Shown here in pieces: positions 47,701-58,767 of a DNA stretch of 64,000 nucleotides (position 1 is the first letter of the stretch; every line of letters starts with the position of its first letter). The position numbers were made by a program, and so were the translations under genes. Source of the DNA: Scleropages formosus (taxonomy: Eukaryota > Chordata > Actinopteri > Osteoglossiformes > Osteoglossidae). Where the stretch lies: NCBI RefSeq assembly GCF_900964775.1, contig NC_041812.1, forward strand, positions 28,120,160 to 28,184,159. Direction: 5' to 3'. The notes beneath the pieces were generated by a model. That model searched no databases. It had not been told where the DNA came from and saw nothing but the letters and a program-made list of their open reading frames with translations.

Positions 47701-48939
47701 GGCGTGCTTGGATTTCTTAATAAAAGTTCACATTTTATTTATCATCTTAAACGTGTATGCTTTGTAGTACATTTATAATACACAGCACAGTACATAGCAA
47801 CTTAAATGGAGCCTCTGCACTCGACCGCTTTGAAACTCGACCGCTTTGAAACTCGTACTCATCGGACCTGGCCAAGCCCGCTGAGGCACCACACACCCGG
47901 CGTGCTTGGATTTCTTAATAAAAGTTCACATTTTATTTATGATCTTAAACCTGTATGCTTTGCAGTACATTTATAATACACAGCACAGTACATAGCAACT
48001 TAAATGGAGCCTCTGCACTCGACGCTTTGAAACTCGACCGCCTTGAATCTCGTACTCATCCGACCTGGCCAAGCCCGCTGAGGCACCACGCACCCGGCGT
48101 GCTCGGATTTTATAATAAACGTTCACATTTTATTTAAGAACTTAAACGTGTATGCTTTACAGTACATTTATAATACACAGCACAGTACATAGCAACTTAA
48201 ATGGAGCCTCTGCACTCGACCGCTTTGAAACTCGACCGGCTTGAAACTCGTACTCATCCGACCTGTCCAAGCCCGCTGAGGCACCACGCCCCCGGCGCAC
48301 TGTGAATGGATTTCTTTATAAACGTTTACATTTTTTCCAAGAACTTAAACGTGTATGCTTTGCAGTACATTTATAATACACAGCACAGTACATAGCAACT
48401 TAAATGGAGCCTCTGCACTCGACGCTTTGAAACTCGACCGCCTTGAATCTCGTACTCATCCGACCTGGCCAAGCCCGCTGAGGCACCACGCACCCGGCGT
48501 GCTCGGATTTTATAATAAACGTTCACATTTTATTTAAGAACTTAAACGTGTATGCTTTACAGTACATTTATAATACACAGCACAGTACATAGCAACTTAA
48601 ATGGAGCCTCTGCACTCGACCGCTTTGAAACTCGACCGGCTTGAAACTCGTACTCATCCGACCTGTCCAAGCCCACTGAGGCACCACGCCCCCGGCGCAC
48701 TGTGAATGGATTTCTTTATAAACGTTTACATTTTTTCCAAGAACTTAAACGTGTATGCTTTGCAGTACATTTATAATACACAGCACAGTACATAGCAACT
48801 TAAATGGAGCCTCTGCACTCGACCGCCTTGAAACTCGTACTCATTCTACCTGGCCAAGCCCGCTGAGGCACCACGCACCCGGCGTGCTTGGATTTTATAA
48901 TAAACATTCACATTTTATTTAAGAACTTAACCGTGTATA

Positions 48940-49255
48940 CTTTGCAGTACATATATAAGACTCAGGACATTACATGGCAACTACAGTGGAGCCTCTGCCC
49001 CCGACAGCTTTGGAACTCGACTGCTTTGAAACTCGTACTCATCGGACCCGGCCAAGCCCGCTGAGGCACCACACCCCCGGCATGCTGTAAATGGATTTTT
49101 TTAAAAATGTTCACATTTTTAAAAACAACTGAAACACGTATAGATTGCAGTATATTTATAATACGCAGTAGAGTACATGACAACTACAGTGGAGCATCGG
49201 TACTCGAACGCTTTGAACCCGGCCAAGTCCGCTGAGTACCACGTCCCCGTCCTGT
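48940..49255 (+). repeat. Decayed satellite edge
   Basis: The last one and a half monomers differ from the array at many sites (ATATATAAGACTCAGGACATTACATGG; CGGTACTCGAACGCTTTGAACC) and the similarity stops near 49,255. Confidence 0.85.
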
Positions 49256-50211
49256 AAATACGCTGAAAAAAATTATATGTTGAATTTTCTCAATTTTATT
49301 ATATCAAACGGATGCACGAAATAAACTTGTCTAAATCCAGACATTTTTAAGTTGACTGTACTTAATGTTTTTAAGTAAGATCTATTCTATTTTATTTGTA
49401 TTTTTAGCTTAACCATTTTAAGTACAGTTTCTTCTAATTCAAATCAATTGTTAGATTTTTCCATTTTTCCATTTAATTAAACATTTCTAGCCATTATTAG
49501 CTTAACTTTCAATAGACTAAATATTCAGAGAAATAAAGGAAACAGTGTATTTTTACAACTGTGACTTTGTGGCACTTGAATTAAGCAATTCAGAAACATC
49601 TGTCAGAGTGAAGTCTAATAAACCAAGACTGCAGAAGACATACAGTATAATTTCTTCAACAAGTATCACTTGCATTAACTGAGACCCTTAGCTGACTTAC
49701 ATAAAAGCTTCTTTAGAAAATAATAGAAGAATTTTTTACAGCGGAGAAAAACTAAATATGATGCTCAGATTCTACTAGGCAATGGAAACATAAAAATAAA
49801 TTACTCGCTGACAAATCCGAAAGCTTTTGTCAGTCATGATCCATGACCAGACCTAACACAAGTTTTGTTCTCAGAAACAAGAGTGCCTGTAATACAAGTC
49901 ACTTTCTCAACCCTTGATTGGCTTAAGATCTTAAAACAAAATGCACCAGTACCATTAACAAAAAGTAACAGCACCATTCCTGACCACTACCAACAGAAAC
50001 AGCACAAATTTTCATTTCTAATGAATAGTCCTCAAAATCCCTAGGACACCTTTAAATATTCATTTTTTTCCCAGTTTGTTCTTCAGTTTACAAGATCTTC
50101 TGAAACTGCATTTCACATCATTGTACATGTTCTCTCTCACCCCCCCCCCCCCAGCAAAAAAACATAAATACCACTGCAGCTTTACAGGGTGCGGTTGACA
50201 GAGTCTTACAG
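49256..50211. other. AT-rich non-coding stretch
   Basis: No credible coding exon, tRNA or known repeat is seen. It holds a 13-C run at 50,140-50,152. Confidence 0.5.
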
Positions 50212-51800
50212 TCAAGCACTGATTTTGTTCTTTAAACCAAGGATTTTGGGGGACAGCCTTTCACTATCCATCCAAAAGAGCACTGTTTGAATAAATTCAT
50301 AGTAATACTTCAGATGTTTGGGGTAAGCCATGTTCAGTGCATAGATGACTCCAAGCATCATTGCAGAAGCTCAGGGTACAGATCCAGTGTTCTCCAGAAT
50401 GACAGCTCCTTCAACAAACGCCAGTATCATCATAATGTCCAGTTTCTGCACCCTCCTTGTTGACGACATATATGCCCGTTGTAGATTTTTGCAGGTCTCT
50501 TAGGATGTCATCTCCATTAATGTCCTGTAGATTTAAATATAACAGGAGAAAAAAGAAAGCATGTATTCATGCAATTATTTTAATGTTAATTACATACACT
50601 TGCTCACATACCTATCAACCCCTAAAGATAAGTCTGGTGATATTGCGTATATCTCTTCCTATCAAGTCTTTTTTGCAGAGCCAAACCGATAAAGAATGTC
50701 TCCTACTAACAAGTATTATGTGTGTATCAAAGCCTTATATATTTGTCAGTTTCTTCGGTATATTTAGCTAAAAGCAATGCAGTTTAATACAATGGTTATG
50801 AAATACTACTTTCGTTATGGTTATAATGTTTAATTTTTATTCAAACTTTCAAAGAGGTGGTAATTCAGCTGTATCGTAATTTTGGAGGCTGCAGTTCGTG
50901 GTGCTGTTAAATTATATTGGATTTACTTACATGCATTTCTATTATTCTGACCACCCCACTTATATCAATGAAGCTAGGCTAAATAACAGAAGCACCTCTC
51001 TTTATAACATTGTGAAAGCTATTTTTTCTACCTATTCAAGAGTTTTGAACCAAAGTTATTGGTGCTGACACAACAGCTTGTAATGATTAGTGGGCAAGTG
51101 ACATTAAATCATAAAACATTTTCTTGAATAGAAAACAGTACATGTGACACTGACTTACCACATACTCCTGAACAAGAGGTCCATCATCCTCACCTAAATA
51201 GATGCAAAGTGCTTTGAGGACTGCTGTCCTTTTACGGTTAATGTAATGTAAGCTGTGCTTCCGACTTTTATGGGACTTGAACGTGAGTATCACAGAGTGA
51301 GTGTGTTTCACTGATGCATGGATGAGTGACGCATTGTAAGTAGTGTATCTTGCAGTGCAGTCACCTTGGTGAATAAGGTGTGTGGGCTAGTACACTACAT
51401 AATGTTCGTTGTAAGTCGCTTTGGAGAAAAGAGTCTGCTAAGCGAATTAATGTAAATGTATTGACAGCCTTTAAACATACAAGTGACTGTCTCATTGTTT
51501 TTCAGATGATGACTTATGTGCACAAAATAGTCACGTTCTGTTCCAAATTCACTACGGCCACATGCATGACAGGAGAATGTCATAACTATATCAGAGTGCG
51601 TTAAGTTATTGGCGTGATTCCTCGACAAATGTGTCAAGAGTGAATTCCAAGTCTTATAAATACATGGACAATGAGGATATACACATTTAATACGATGGCC
51701 TTTTCCGAAATGACCACGTTTTAGTCTGCAATGTTTAAGAAGTTCTGATCGCCTAGGCCCTAGACACTTCAGTGCCACAGTCTTTACACTGCCACATAAA
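50212..51800 (-). pseudogene. C2H2-finger-like gene, two exons, decayed
   Basis: Exon a is 51,159-51,800 and exon b is 50,212-50,524. Exon a follows a good acceptor (pyrimidine tract, TCTAG), starts MWQCKDCGTEVS, then shifts frame to RSELLKHCRLKRGHFGKG, CVYPHCPCIYKTW, LTHLSRNH, FSCHACGRSEFGTERDYF and TVTCMFKGC. A SINE-like insert follows, then TFKSHKSRKHSLH and GPLVQEYV ending at donor GTAAGT. Exon b starts DINGDDILRDLQKS in phase, shifts frame after VVNKEG, then reads KLDIMMILAFVEGAVILENT, an in-frame TGA, MMLGVIYALNMAYPKHLKYY and SPKILGLKNKISA-stop. From memory this is a multi-copy, uncharacterised teleost protein family with C2H2-like fingers; its function is unknown. Two frameshifts, a stop and an insertion make it a pseudogene. 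Confidence 0.6.
51297..51463 (+). repeat. SINE-like insertion inside the finger pseudogene
   Basis: The block ends with TAAGTCGCTTTGGAGAAAAG, AGTCTGCTAAGCGAATTAATG and TAAATGTA, a tail motif very common in fish dispersed repeats. It separates TVTCMFKGC from TFKSHKSRKH, which are contiguous in related proteins as I remember them. Confidence 0.55.
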
Positions 51801-52650
51801 CTAGACAAACAACAAAGAGAAAAGGGACAAAAAAAAATGAAACATTAGTGATGATCTCTGGGGCACGGAGATCCGCATCACCTTTGATTACATAAAGCCG
51901 TACGCAGTGAAATAAATACAATCTGTTCAGTGTAACATATACTTTTGGCCATGATGGAATCTCATATGATGCTGAGTAAACAGAACTAAAATCTCAACAG
52001 TTCACTCAAAACATGAAGAGTTAGGCTGTCGACACATGACCTGTGGCAGGTTGACTCTGTGCTGCAATTAGTCATTATTATACTAGAGGAAAACCAAAGA
52101 CACAGAACCACATTTAGCAAGAAGCTGAAAGATGAAGAAAGTGAAAGAAATGTGTACCAGTACTTTTTTCAGCATGAATGTAACAGCTCTTTAATGTGAA
52201 TTATAAGATGACGACCTACCGGTGTCAAGCTCCTCCTTCTCCCCTATATATTTTCCTTTCAGCTTAGCTTTTTTGTATGGTCATTTACCGTACCATAACC
52301 ATGGTACCAATAAAGAAAGAAAAAATGGATACCACACAATTAGCTGTTGCAGATCTATGTAGTTGTGGTTTAAATCATTGTTTACATTGAATGACTGCTG
52401 AAATACTGCTGCCATCAGTATAGCTTTTAAGTGTTTGTTAAATGCACTTACCAAAACAATATGGGGTCCCCAAAAAGTTTTCTGTTCCACACCACACCAA
52501 GATCAGACATGAGAAGAACCTGCACTTAAAATAAATCAAAAATGAACAGGAATTAGCTAAATGGCAAGCCTGTTGGCGAAGAAAATGTAGTTGTGCAATA
52601 ATGACCAAAACTTGTGTCTACACAGAACACATGCCTGCGGCACAGATCAC
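51801..52650. other. Non-coding, one possible short exon
   Basis: Mostly AT-rich sequence with nothing recognised. On the minus strand 52,452-52,519 is a 68-nt candidate exon (acceptor AGTGCAG, donor GTAAGTGC) reading VLLMSDLGVVWNRKLF; I do not recognise it and cannot exclude chance. Confidence 0.3.
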
Positions 52651-52866
52651 ACACACACACACACACATTTTCTGAACCGCTTGTCCCATACGGGGTCACG
52701 GGGAACCAGAGCCTAACCCGGCAACACAGGGCGTAAGGCCGAAGGGGGAGGGGACACACCCAGGACGGGACGCCAGTCCGTCGCAAGGCACCCCAAGTGG
52801 GACTCGAACCTCAAACCCACCGGAGAGCAGGACATGGTCCAACCCACTGTGCCACCGCACCCCCCT
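52651..52866 (-). mobile_element. tRNA-derived SINE, copy 1
   Basis: Read on minus: a tRNA-like head GGGGTGCGGTGGCACAGTGG (box A) and GAGTCCCACTTGG (box B), a central part CTTGCGACGGACTGGCGTCC, and a tail ending TTCTGAAAATGTGTG with (GT)n. Flanking CAGATCA repeats are a possible short target duplication. Confidence 0.85.
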
Positions 52867-52882
52867 TCCCAGATCAGATCAC

Positions 52883-53868
52883 TACAAACTTATTTTTGAA
52901 GATGTTAAGCACAAATTTTCATTATTTTACATATGAAATATGCAACAAATGCCAGTTTAGGAGAGAACAGACAATTTTCAGTAATAATTTATTAACTTAT
53001 TTCTTAATTCACTGGTGGAATATTTTCTAGCGAGTGCGATATTTCTCTGATGAGCAATTATGAAATCACGTTACAGCATTCAGAAATTATGCTTTCAAAG
53101 CTGAGCTAATCACACAGACAAAATACTCGTAGTACTCCGGTTTCATAGTACATTAGAATTTCTGATGAAAGGAAAGCACAAAACAACTAAAAAACGTTAA
53201 CCAACTAACTAATTTAGGATTAACTTATCCCTGCTTTATTCTGCCTTGACTGGTGTTTCCACTTGACTCAGTGTCTGTGCTCCTCAATCCATTCAGAGCT
53301 GCCTCTGCTCAACGCGGCAAAACTAGTTACTATGAACTGAGAAATTTTTCTCACTCATTTCAACAGACGTAGTTTCTCTGAGCCTTTTGGTCTCGCCTTC
53401 ACGTTTTGAGCTTTGCTATTCATCATGACATGTTGCAACAAGTGCATTGCACCGCTTACATTAAGTTAACCCGGCCTTGGTACCAGAGAGAGCAGAGGGG
53501 GAGCATCCTAAGCAACACATGCCATGATGATGATGATATACTGTTAACGGCGCTGAGCTGAGGGGAGTCAGTTGTACCAGCGTCCGTCGTGTAAACAGTT
53601 GATATTAGTTAGTGTTCGTGTGTACATAGTTGCGTGTCTTGTATTGTCTGGAGCGTCTTTGTTAAGACTACCAGTGAAAGACACGATCACATACACGTCG
53701 AATATTAGAAGAGCACGTTCCTTTTACCCCGCAGTGCCTGCCTCCCGCACCAGTTTGATTCTAGTAGTAGCTCCATGGGGCGGACAGACACTACAAAATA
53801 TACTAAGATCATTCATTTCGCATCATGTTAGCGATTTTCTGTGATAATGCTGCATGCCAAACTGACAA
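52883..53868. other. Non-coding stretch
   Basis: No exon recognised. A GC-balanced stretch at 53,530-53,845 has an open frame (53,572-53,844) but no family resemblance I can name. Confidence 0.4.
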
Positions 53869-53970
53869 GACACACATCATCTGAGCCACTTGTCCCATAC
53901 GGGGTCACGGGGAGCCGGAGCCTAACCCGGCAACACAGGGCGTAAGGCTGGGGACACACACCCAGGACTT
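53869..53970 (-). mobile_element. SINE fragment, tail half only
   Basis: Contains the tail and central part (GCCACTTGTCCCATACGGGG to GGGGACACACACCCAGGACT) but not the tRNA-like head; truncated. Confidence 0.75.
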
Positions 53971-54270
53971 CTATTTGTGCCTGACTGGACTGATGGAGGC
54001 CCAGGTTTTCTTAAATATTTCTGTAGCCAATTCCTATTTTATGAGCTGCAACAATTCTTCTTTTGAGGTCCTCTGAAATCTTTTTTGATCTGGTCATGTT
54101 GCACTTCAGCAGGTCTCTGCTACGGAGGCCTGGCAGCCAAACTGAAGAATTCTTTAATAGAACAGGTCACCTCAGACACACATACCTGAATGGCATCTCA
54201 CTAATTGGAAACCCTGACTTTAATTACCGTGCTTGCTAGAGGTTCATATACTTTTTCCCTCCTTGAGCTT
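53971..54270. other. Possible DNA-transposon remnant
   Basis: Phrases such as GAGGTTCATATACTTTTTCC and GATCTGGTCATGTTGCACTT resemble fish dispersed DNA-transposon sequence as I remember it. No open frame or terminal repeats are visible. Confidence 0.25.
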
Positions 54271-54315
54271 GAATATTTAAACAATTTGAATTACACACAC
54301 AGACACCGTTTGTAC

Positions 54316-54496
54316 CTGACTCTTCTCCACAGATGCGGTGTGTCTATCACACATAGCACTGATCTCCATGCCGCGTTCGCACTCCTTGTCCCCGTCTGAA
54401 GAATTTTTCCATGATACGTTCGGTGCACTGGTGGTACATGGCCAGTGGCTTCGTGGGATTGCTGAGGTCTGCACAGTGCACCATGATCCTCAGTAC
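54316..54496 (-). pseudogene. pde4a: pde4a pseudogene exon 12, frameshift
   Basis: 181 nt against 183: a 2-nt loss between EKFFR and GDKECERG shifts the frame. Reads [18 protein letters not shown] (metal Asp intact), then after the shift [22 protein letters not shown] is YHQC. Acceptor TTACTGCAG, donor GTACAA. Confidence 0.93.
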
Positions 54497-55041
54497 CTGC
54501 AGTAAGACCCCACCACAGGATCCCGGTGGTTATTACAGCCTTATACACATTAACCCTAATACAGACACACACTCGTACAAGACCATAGTAGTATTGTGCA
54601 TAGCACAATAGCGTAGCATAGTAGTTATTGTGATTTACATATATAAATACAGAAACATGAAATGTCTGAATGACTTTTATACACATACCAAGAGCAGAAT
54701 GGTTACTTCAGTCTTATAACAGTTTTGAAGTTGTTTCATTCAGTTCCATTCCGTCCAATTCAGCGTATTTTTATAGAGTGCTCTTCTCATCATAGAGCAC
54801 TGAACAAAGTTTCAAGTCAAGAAACAATACAGTATAACAGGAAAAACTGTAGCTAACTCTCTGGAAGAACCAGCTAGCAGCTGAGGAGCAGAAAACAAAC
54901 AAAAAAAAAGCTCCCATTGCAAAGAAGGGGATGCCAAAAGGTGCCATGCACACATAGAGCACACTCAGGAGGTTACAGCATAGAAGCCCATACTCATTCT
55001 CTGTGGTTACCGTAGTCCTCAGTCTGCTGGTCTATTCTTAC

Positions 55042-55164
55042 CTCTATGCGGTGAGTGTAATGGTCCAGTAACAGCACTCCTCAACTTGTCACCTTTTTAT
55101 TCTCTACCATTGTTTTCAGATTGGCTAACAGACTCATGTGTTTAGACATACCAGTTGCTAGGAC
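55042..55164 (-). pseudogene. pde4a: pde4a pseudogene exon 11, stop
   Basis: 123 nt, the expected length; reads VLATGMSKHMSLLANLKTMV then ENKKVTS-stop-GVLLLDHYTHRIE. ATDMSKH is ATGMSKH (active-site Asp lost). Donor GTAAGA. Confidence 0.92.
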
Positions 55165-55618
55165 CTACACGGGGAGCAGAAAATTACAGTTTTTCAATTA
55201 ACTGAACCAGAAGATAATCCAAACCAGCATCTACAAATGCTTTCAGTTCCCTCTGCCTTCCTTTGCTGGATTGATGTTGGTCTCTTAAGACATGATATGC
55301 TGTTGGGTTCTGTGCTATGTGTTTTGGTGAAATGAGTTGGGTGTCCATTGCTTTATTCCCTATTCCACCAATCTTTCAGTAATGTGAGTCCACTACGAGT
55401 CCAAAGTGACGGCACTCTGATTCCCAGGAGTTTCACTGGTTCCTTTTTTGGGGCTGAATCCTTCAGTTTAGCAAAGTAACCCTCTTGACAGGAGTCTGTG
55501 GTTTGTTTGACTCACCCATTTTTCAGCTGCGATTAAAGCCTTCACCAAGAGTTTTGGTTTGATATGATGTATTGTCAGCAGTCCTTGCTTGTAATTTACA
55601 GTATATGTTACAAGAAAG

Positions 55619-55814
55619 GAGGGGGTGCGGTGGCGCAGTGGGTTGGACAGCAGTCCTGCTCTCTGGTGGGTCTGGGGTTCAAGTCCCGCTTGGGGTGCCT
55701 TGTGGCGGACTGGCGTCCTGTCCTGGGTGTGTCCCTTACGCCCTGTGTTACCGGGTAGGCTCCGGTTCCCTGTGACCCCGTAAGGGACAAGCGGTTCTGA
55801 AAATGTGTGTGTGT
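55619..55814 (+). mobile_element. tRNA-derived SINE, copy 2
   Basis: Complete, GGGGGTGCGGTGGCGCAGTG to a (GT)n tail. It is flanked by a 12-13 bp duplication GTTACAAGAAAG at 55,607-55,618 and 55,815-55,826, showing target-primed insertion. It lies in the pde4a interval from which one exon is missing. Confidence 0.92.
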
Positions 55815-55922
55815 GTTACAAGAAAGTCGTGCCCAGAGTCCAGTATCGCACTTCTGTTGCGTTGATTTGTTGTGCTGTTTATGCACATTGTAGAGTTACA
55901 CTTTTCTACTGCAGTGACTCAC

Positions 55923-56022
55923 TAGTGTTGATGAGGAACTGCTTAGAGACTCCAGGGTGATCCACATCATGAATGGCAGCTGCAAAGGGAGCAGTGAGAA
56001 TCTCAAGATCAGTAAAGACTGC
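55923..56022 (-). pseudogene. pde4a: pde4a pseudogene exon 10 (HD metal site)
   Basis: 100 nt, the expected length; reads [20 protein letters not shown] then [13 protein letters not shown]. The metal-binding HD pair is intact; SNQ is SKQ. Donor GTGAGT. Confidence 0.92.
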
Positions 56023-56485
56023 CTAACAAAAGGGGGGGGGTGGGGGGAAGAGAGCAAAACACATTCACACATGTTCATTCAGGGGGTCCTCTTTAAAAGA
56101 AGCACCAACATGGCATGTGCCTGCAGGTCCTTCCTGGTGGGTGTTTCAGTTCTTCATAAGCAGCTATTGGTCTGCTAACGACTCTAGTGAAAAAAAACTA
56201 GAAGTGTGTGATACCGCATAGACTGCAGGCAGAGTGTTTGCCCCAGCAGAGATCACAAAAGAAAGGACATCAGGTGGTGTAGCGGACATCATTGTCCACG
56301 GCGGATTGTCCCTACTGTAGTGCTCTAGACAGCCATAGAAGAATAAGGTGTCCACCCGTCACATCTGGACACTCGTGAGATAAAAAAGGAGCTTGCTGTG
56401 TAAAGGCACATATTGCTGTTGTGTGGTGCTGGAAAGTGTTTTGTCCAACATTTGAATGTTAACATTTAATGAGATGTTTACTCAC

Positions 56486-56638
56486 TTTGAGGACAGGCAT
56501 GGAGCACAGGACATGAGTGGACTGCGTGACATCTGCTCCACACAGACTGTTGTGGTAGGACACACTCGCATTGTAGTGGTCCTCTACAGTCATCACTGTG
56601 TCCTCTGGCATCCAGAAGGTCTTCATGACATCCCTTTC
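56486..56638 (-). pseudogene. pde4a: pde4a pseudogene exon 9, zinc ligand lost
   Basis: 153 nt against 165 in the family: four codons (of TYMLTL) are deleted. Reads ERDVMKTFWMPEDTVMT, VEDHYNASVSYHNSLCGADV, TQSTHVLCSMPVLK. The catalytic His of YHN remains, but HAADV is CGADV, so the first metal-binding His is Cys. Donor GTGAGT. Confidence 0.9.
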
Positions 56639-56709
56639 CTTCTCATAGCCATGCAAACACACACAGAGCCACATAAACTCAGCCAAGGTCCATTGAAGAT
56701 GTTGGAATG

Positions 56710-56714
<5 letters not shown>

Positions 56715-56753
<39 letters not shown>

Positions 56754-56949
56754 TCAGAACCGCTTGTCCCATACAGGGTCACAGGGAACCGGAGCCTACC
56801 CGGCAACACAGGGCATAAGGCCGGAGGGGGAGGGGACACACCCAGGACGGGACACCAGTCCATCGCAAGGCACCCCAAGCAGGACTTGAACCCCAGACCC
56901 ACCGGAGAGCAGGACTGTGGTCCAACCCACTGCACCACTGCACCCCCAC
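56715..56949 (-). mobile_element. tRNA-derived SINE, copy 3
   Basis: Complete with a long (CA)n (about 18 units on plus). Target duplication TGGAATGAAACA at 56,703-56,714 and 56,950-56,961. It lies in a pde4a intron. Confidence 0.92.
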
Positions 56950-57070
56950 TGGAATGAAACAGATGACTGCAATCCCAAGGGGCTGAAGGAGCTCCTTCTT
57001 ATCCTGCTCTCTCTGAAGTACTGACTTTGACAGTGAGTCAGTTTATATATTGAACATAAAATGAAGTATA

Positions 57071-57280
57071 CACACACACACATTTTCTGAACCGCTTGTC
57101 CCTTACGGGGTCACGGGGAACCGGAGCCTACCCGGCAACACAGGGCGTAAGGCCAGAGGGGGAAGGGGACACACCCAGGACGGGACGCCAGTCCGTCGCA
57201 AGGCACCCCAAGCGGGACTTGAACCCCAGACCCACCGGAGAGCAGGACTGCGGTCCAACCCACTGCGCCACCGCACCCCT
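57071..57280 (-). mobile_element. tRNA-derived SINE, copy 4
   Basis: Complete, with a perfect 14-bp duplication TAAAATGAAGTATA at 57,057-57,070 and 57,281-57,294, so insertion is recent. It lies in the same intron as copy 3, about 120 bp away. Confidence 0.94.
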
Positions 57281-57460
57281 TAAAATGAAGTATATTAGCA
57301 CAGATAAGAAATGCTGATAAAACTAACTGGCAATTGAAAAATGGAAAATAAATCAATAATGATACAAATAAAATTGTAGCTGGAGCAGATGGACATCCAT
57401 TCAAGTTGACTTGAGGCCTGCCTTTGACTGATCATCTTGCAAATCTCCACACACACCTAC

Positions 57461-57559
57461 CTGGAAGATGGCAAACATAATGCAGCTAAGTGGCCGGTTA
57501 CAGGACAGCTGAGCCACAGTGAAAATGTTGAAGTTGCATTTATCCAGATTTCCCAGTTC
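57461..57559 (-). pseudogene. pde4a: pde4a pseudogene exon 8 (catalytic start)
   Basis: 99 nt, the expected length; reads ELGNLDKCNFNIFTVAQL then SCNRPLSCIMFAIFQ. The family Trp in NKWGL is Cys here. Acceptor AACTTCTCCAG, donor GTAGGT. Confidence 0.9.
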
Positions 57560-57920
57560 CTGGAGAAGTTAGAAAAGTGTCACTTGTCACCACTATTTAA
57601 AAGCTCCAAGTATCACCTAAGGGGATGATGAAACAGGGAAGTGTCACAATAAGCAGATGGCCACGGATGACTCGCATCGGCTTCACCTCCATCAGCGCAG
57701 CCACAGCAAGTAGTGCAACGAAAGATGTGCCAAGTTACAAGAGAAGTCTGCAGATGTTCTATCCTTCTGCAAAGGAGGAATTTGAAAGAATAATGCAAGT
57801 GTGAGAAACAGGAGTCACAGAGTGAATGTAATAGTCTCGCAGAACCCGAAGACTGTGTTCGTCTGTGTTAAAGCACAATAAATTGAAATTAGAGAAAGAT
57901 CAATGTGCTCACCAAGTTTG

Positions 57921-57943
57921 ACACACACACACACACACACACA
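57921..57943. repeat. (AC)n microsatellite
   Basis: Perfect AC repeat in a pde4a intron. Confidence 0.9.
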
Positions 57944-58115
57944 CCTTATCCTCCGGGTGGATGCACTTTAGTACTGTCATGATACTGGACTTAATACGTC
58001 TCAGTGCCTGTGTGTGTACTCATGTATAGTGGTATCTGTCTCTGTGAATAACAGTGTGCATGAGCACCTACCTGTGTGTGCTATTTAGTAGCGACACATG
58101 AATGTTGGAGTTCAC

Positions 58116-58270
58116 CTGGGCCAATACATTTTCATGCTTGGTTTGGACCCCAAATCGAGGCAGAGTTGCCCTGGAGTCTTGGGACAAAACCCCAACTCCA
58201 CTGGTCTGACATGCTGCTGAGTTCTACTCCTTCTGGTTGGGGGGCAGGAGCTCCACCTCATTCTGCTTGT
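58116..58270 (-). pseudogene. pde4a: pde4a pseudogene exon 7, stop
   Basis: 155 nt. Reads DKQNEVELLPPNQKE, in-frame TAG, then a diverged linker, TLPRFGVQTKHENVLAQ. Acceptor TTCCCTCAG, donor GTGAAC. PRFGVKT is a PDE4 hallmark. Confidence 0.88.
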
Positions 58271-58767
58271 CTGAGGGAAATCACATGTACAGGTACGTAG
58301 GGTCAGTAGAGGTTGTTACACACACACACACACACGCACACCAAGTTTCAGTAAGGTGTGTTTTTTTTAATAGCTTCATCTTTTAAACTTTCAGTGGAGC
58401 ATTGAACCACGCAGCATAAAAATCTATTTATGCAGAAGTCAGTCAACAAACGTTTGTTGCCACCACAGGAAGAGGAAACGCAGGTGGAATGATCCACAGA
58501 GGTAGTACCAATTGAATCTCTGGAAAGTCACGCATTTGTAGCAAAGTTACTTTTCGTTGCATTCAGTGTTCAGAAAAAGAGAAAACTATATGTATAAAAA
58601 TGTAACTGATCAGAAGATATTAGCCGTGATATTAGATATTAGCTGCTGTAAAAATTAAAGGGTGTGTGTCTGAGTGGGTAAATATAAGCAGACAGGCGAG
58701 TAGCTTTCAGGCACAGGTGGGCTTGGTGTCACAGGAGTCCTTGTCCAAGTGCAGCAGCTGCACTCGC

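Larger units (their letters stand above)
41598..49255 (+). repeat. ~200-bp satellite array with higher-order repeats
   Basis: About 38 monomers of 197-213 bp follow one another. A monomer starts near CATAGCAACTTAAATGG, contains two or three copies of CTCGACCGCTTTGAAA, then GCCCGCTGAGGCACCAC, CACCCGGCGTGCTTGG, TTAATAAAAGTTCACATTTT and GCAGTACATTTATAATACAC. Monomer variants recur in the same order every about 1,604 bp (for example 41,986, 43,594 and 45,198), i.e. eight monomers, and later every about 993 bp (46,963 and 47,955), i.e. five monomers. No protein coding is credible in it. Confidence 0.95.

Noticed and set aside
41598-49255. Repeated short open frames of 60-84 aa in the satellite
   Set aside because: They follow the monomer period, differ by frame between monomers and have no protein-like features.
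41598-49255. CRISPR-like direct repeats
   Set aside because: The ~200-bp monomers are similar along their whole length with no unique spacers, and the sequence is vertebrate.
56200-56360. Possible diverged PDE4 exon with a DxDV-like reading
   Set aside because: The true exon for this part was found intact at 55,923-56,022, so the resemblance is chance.
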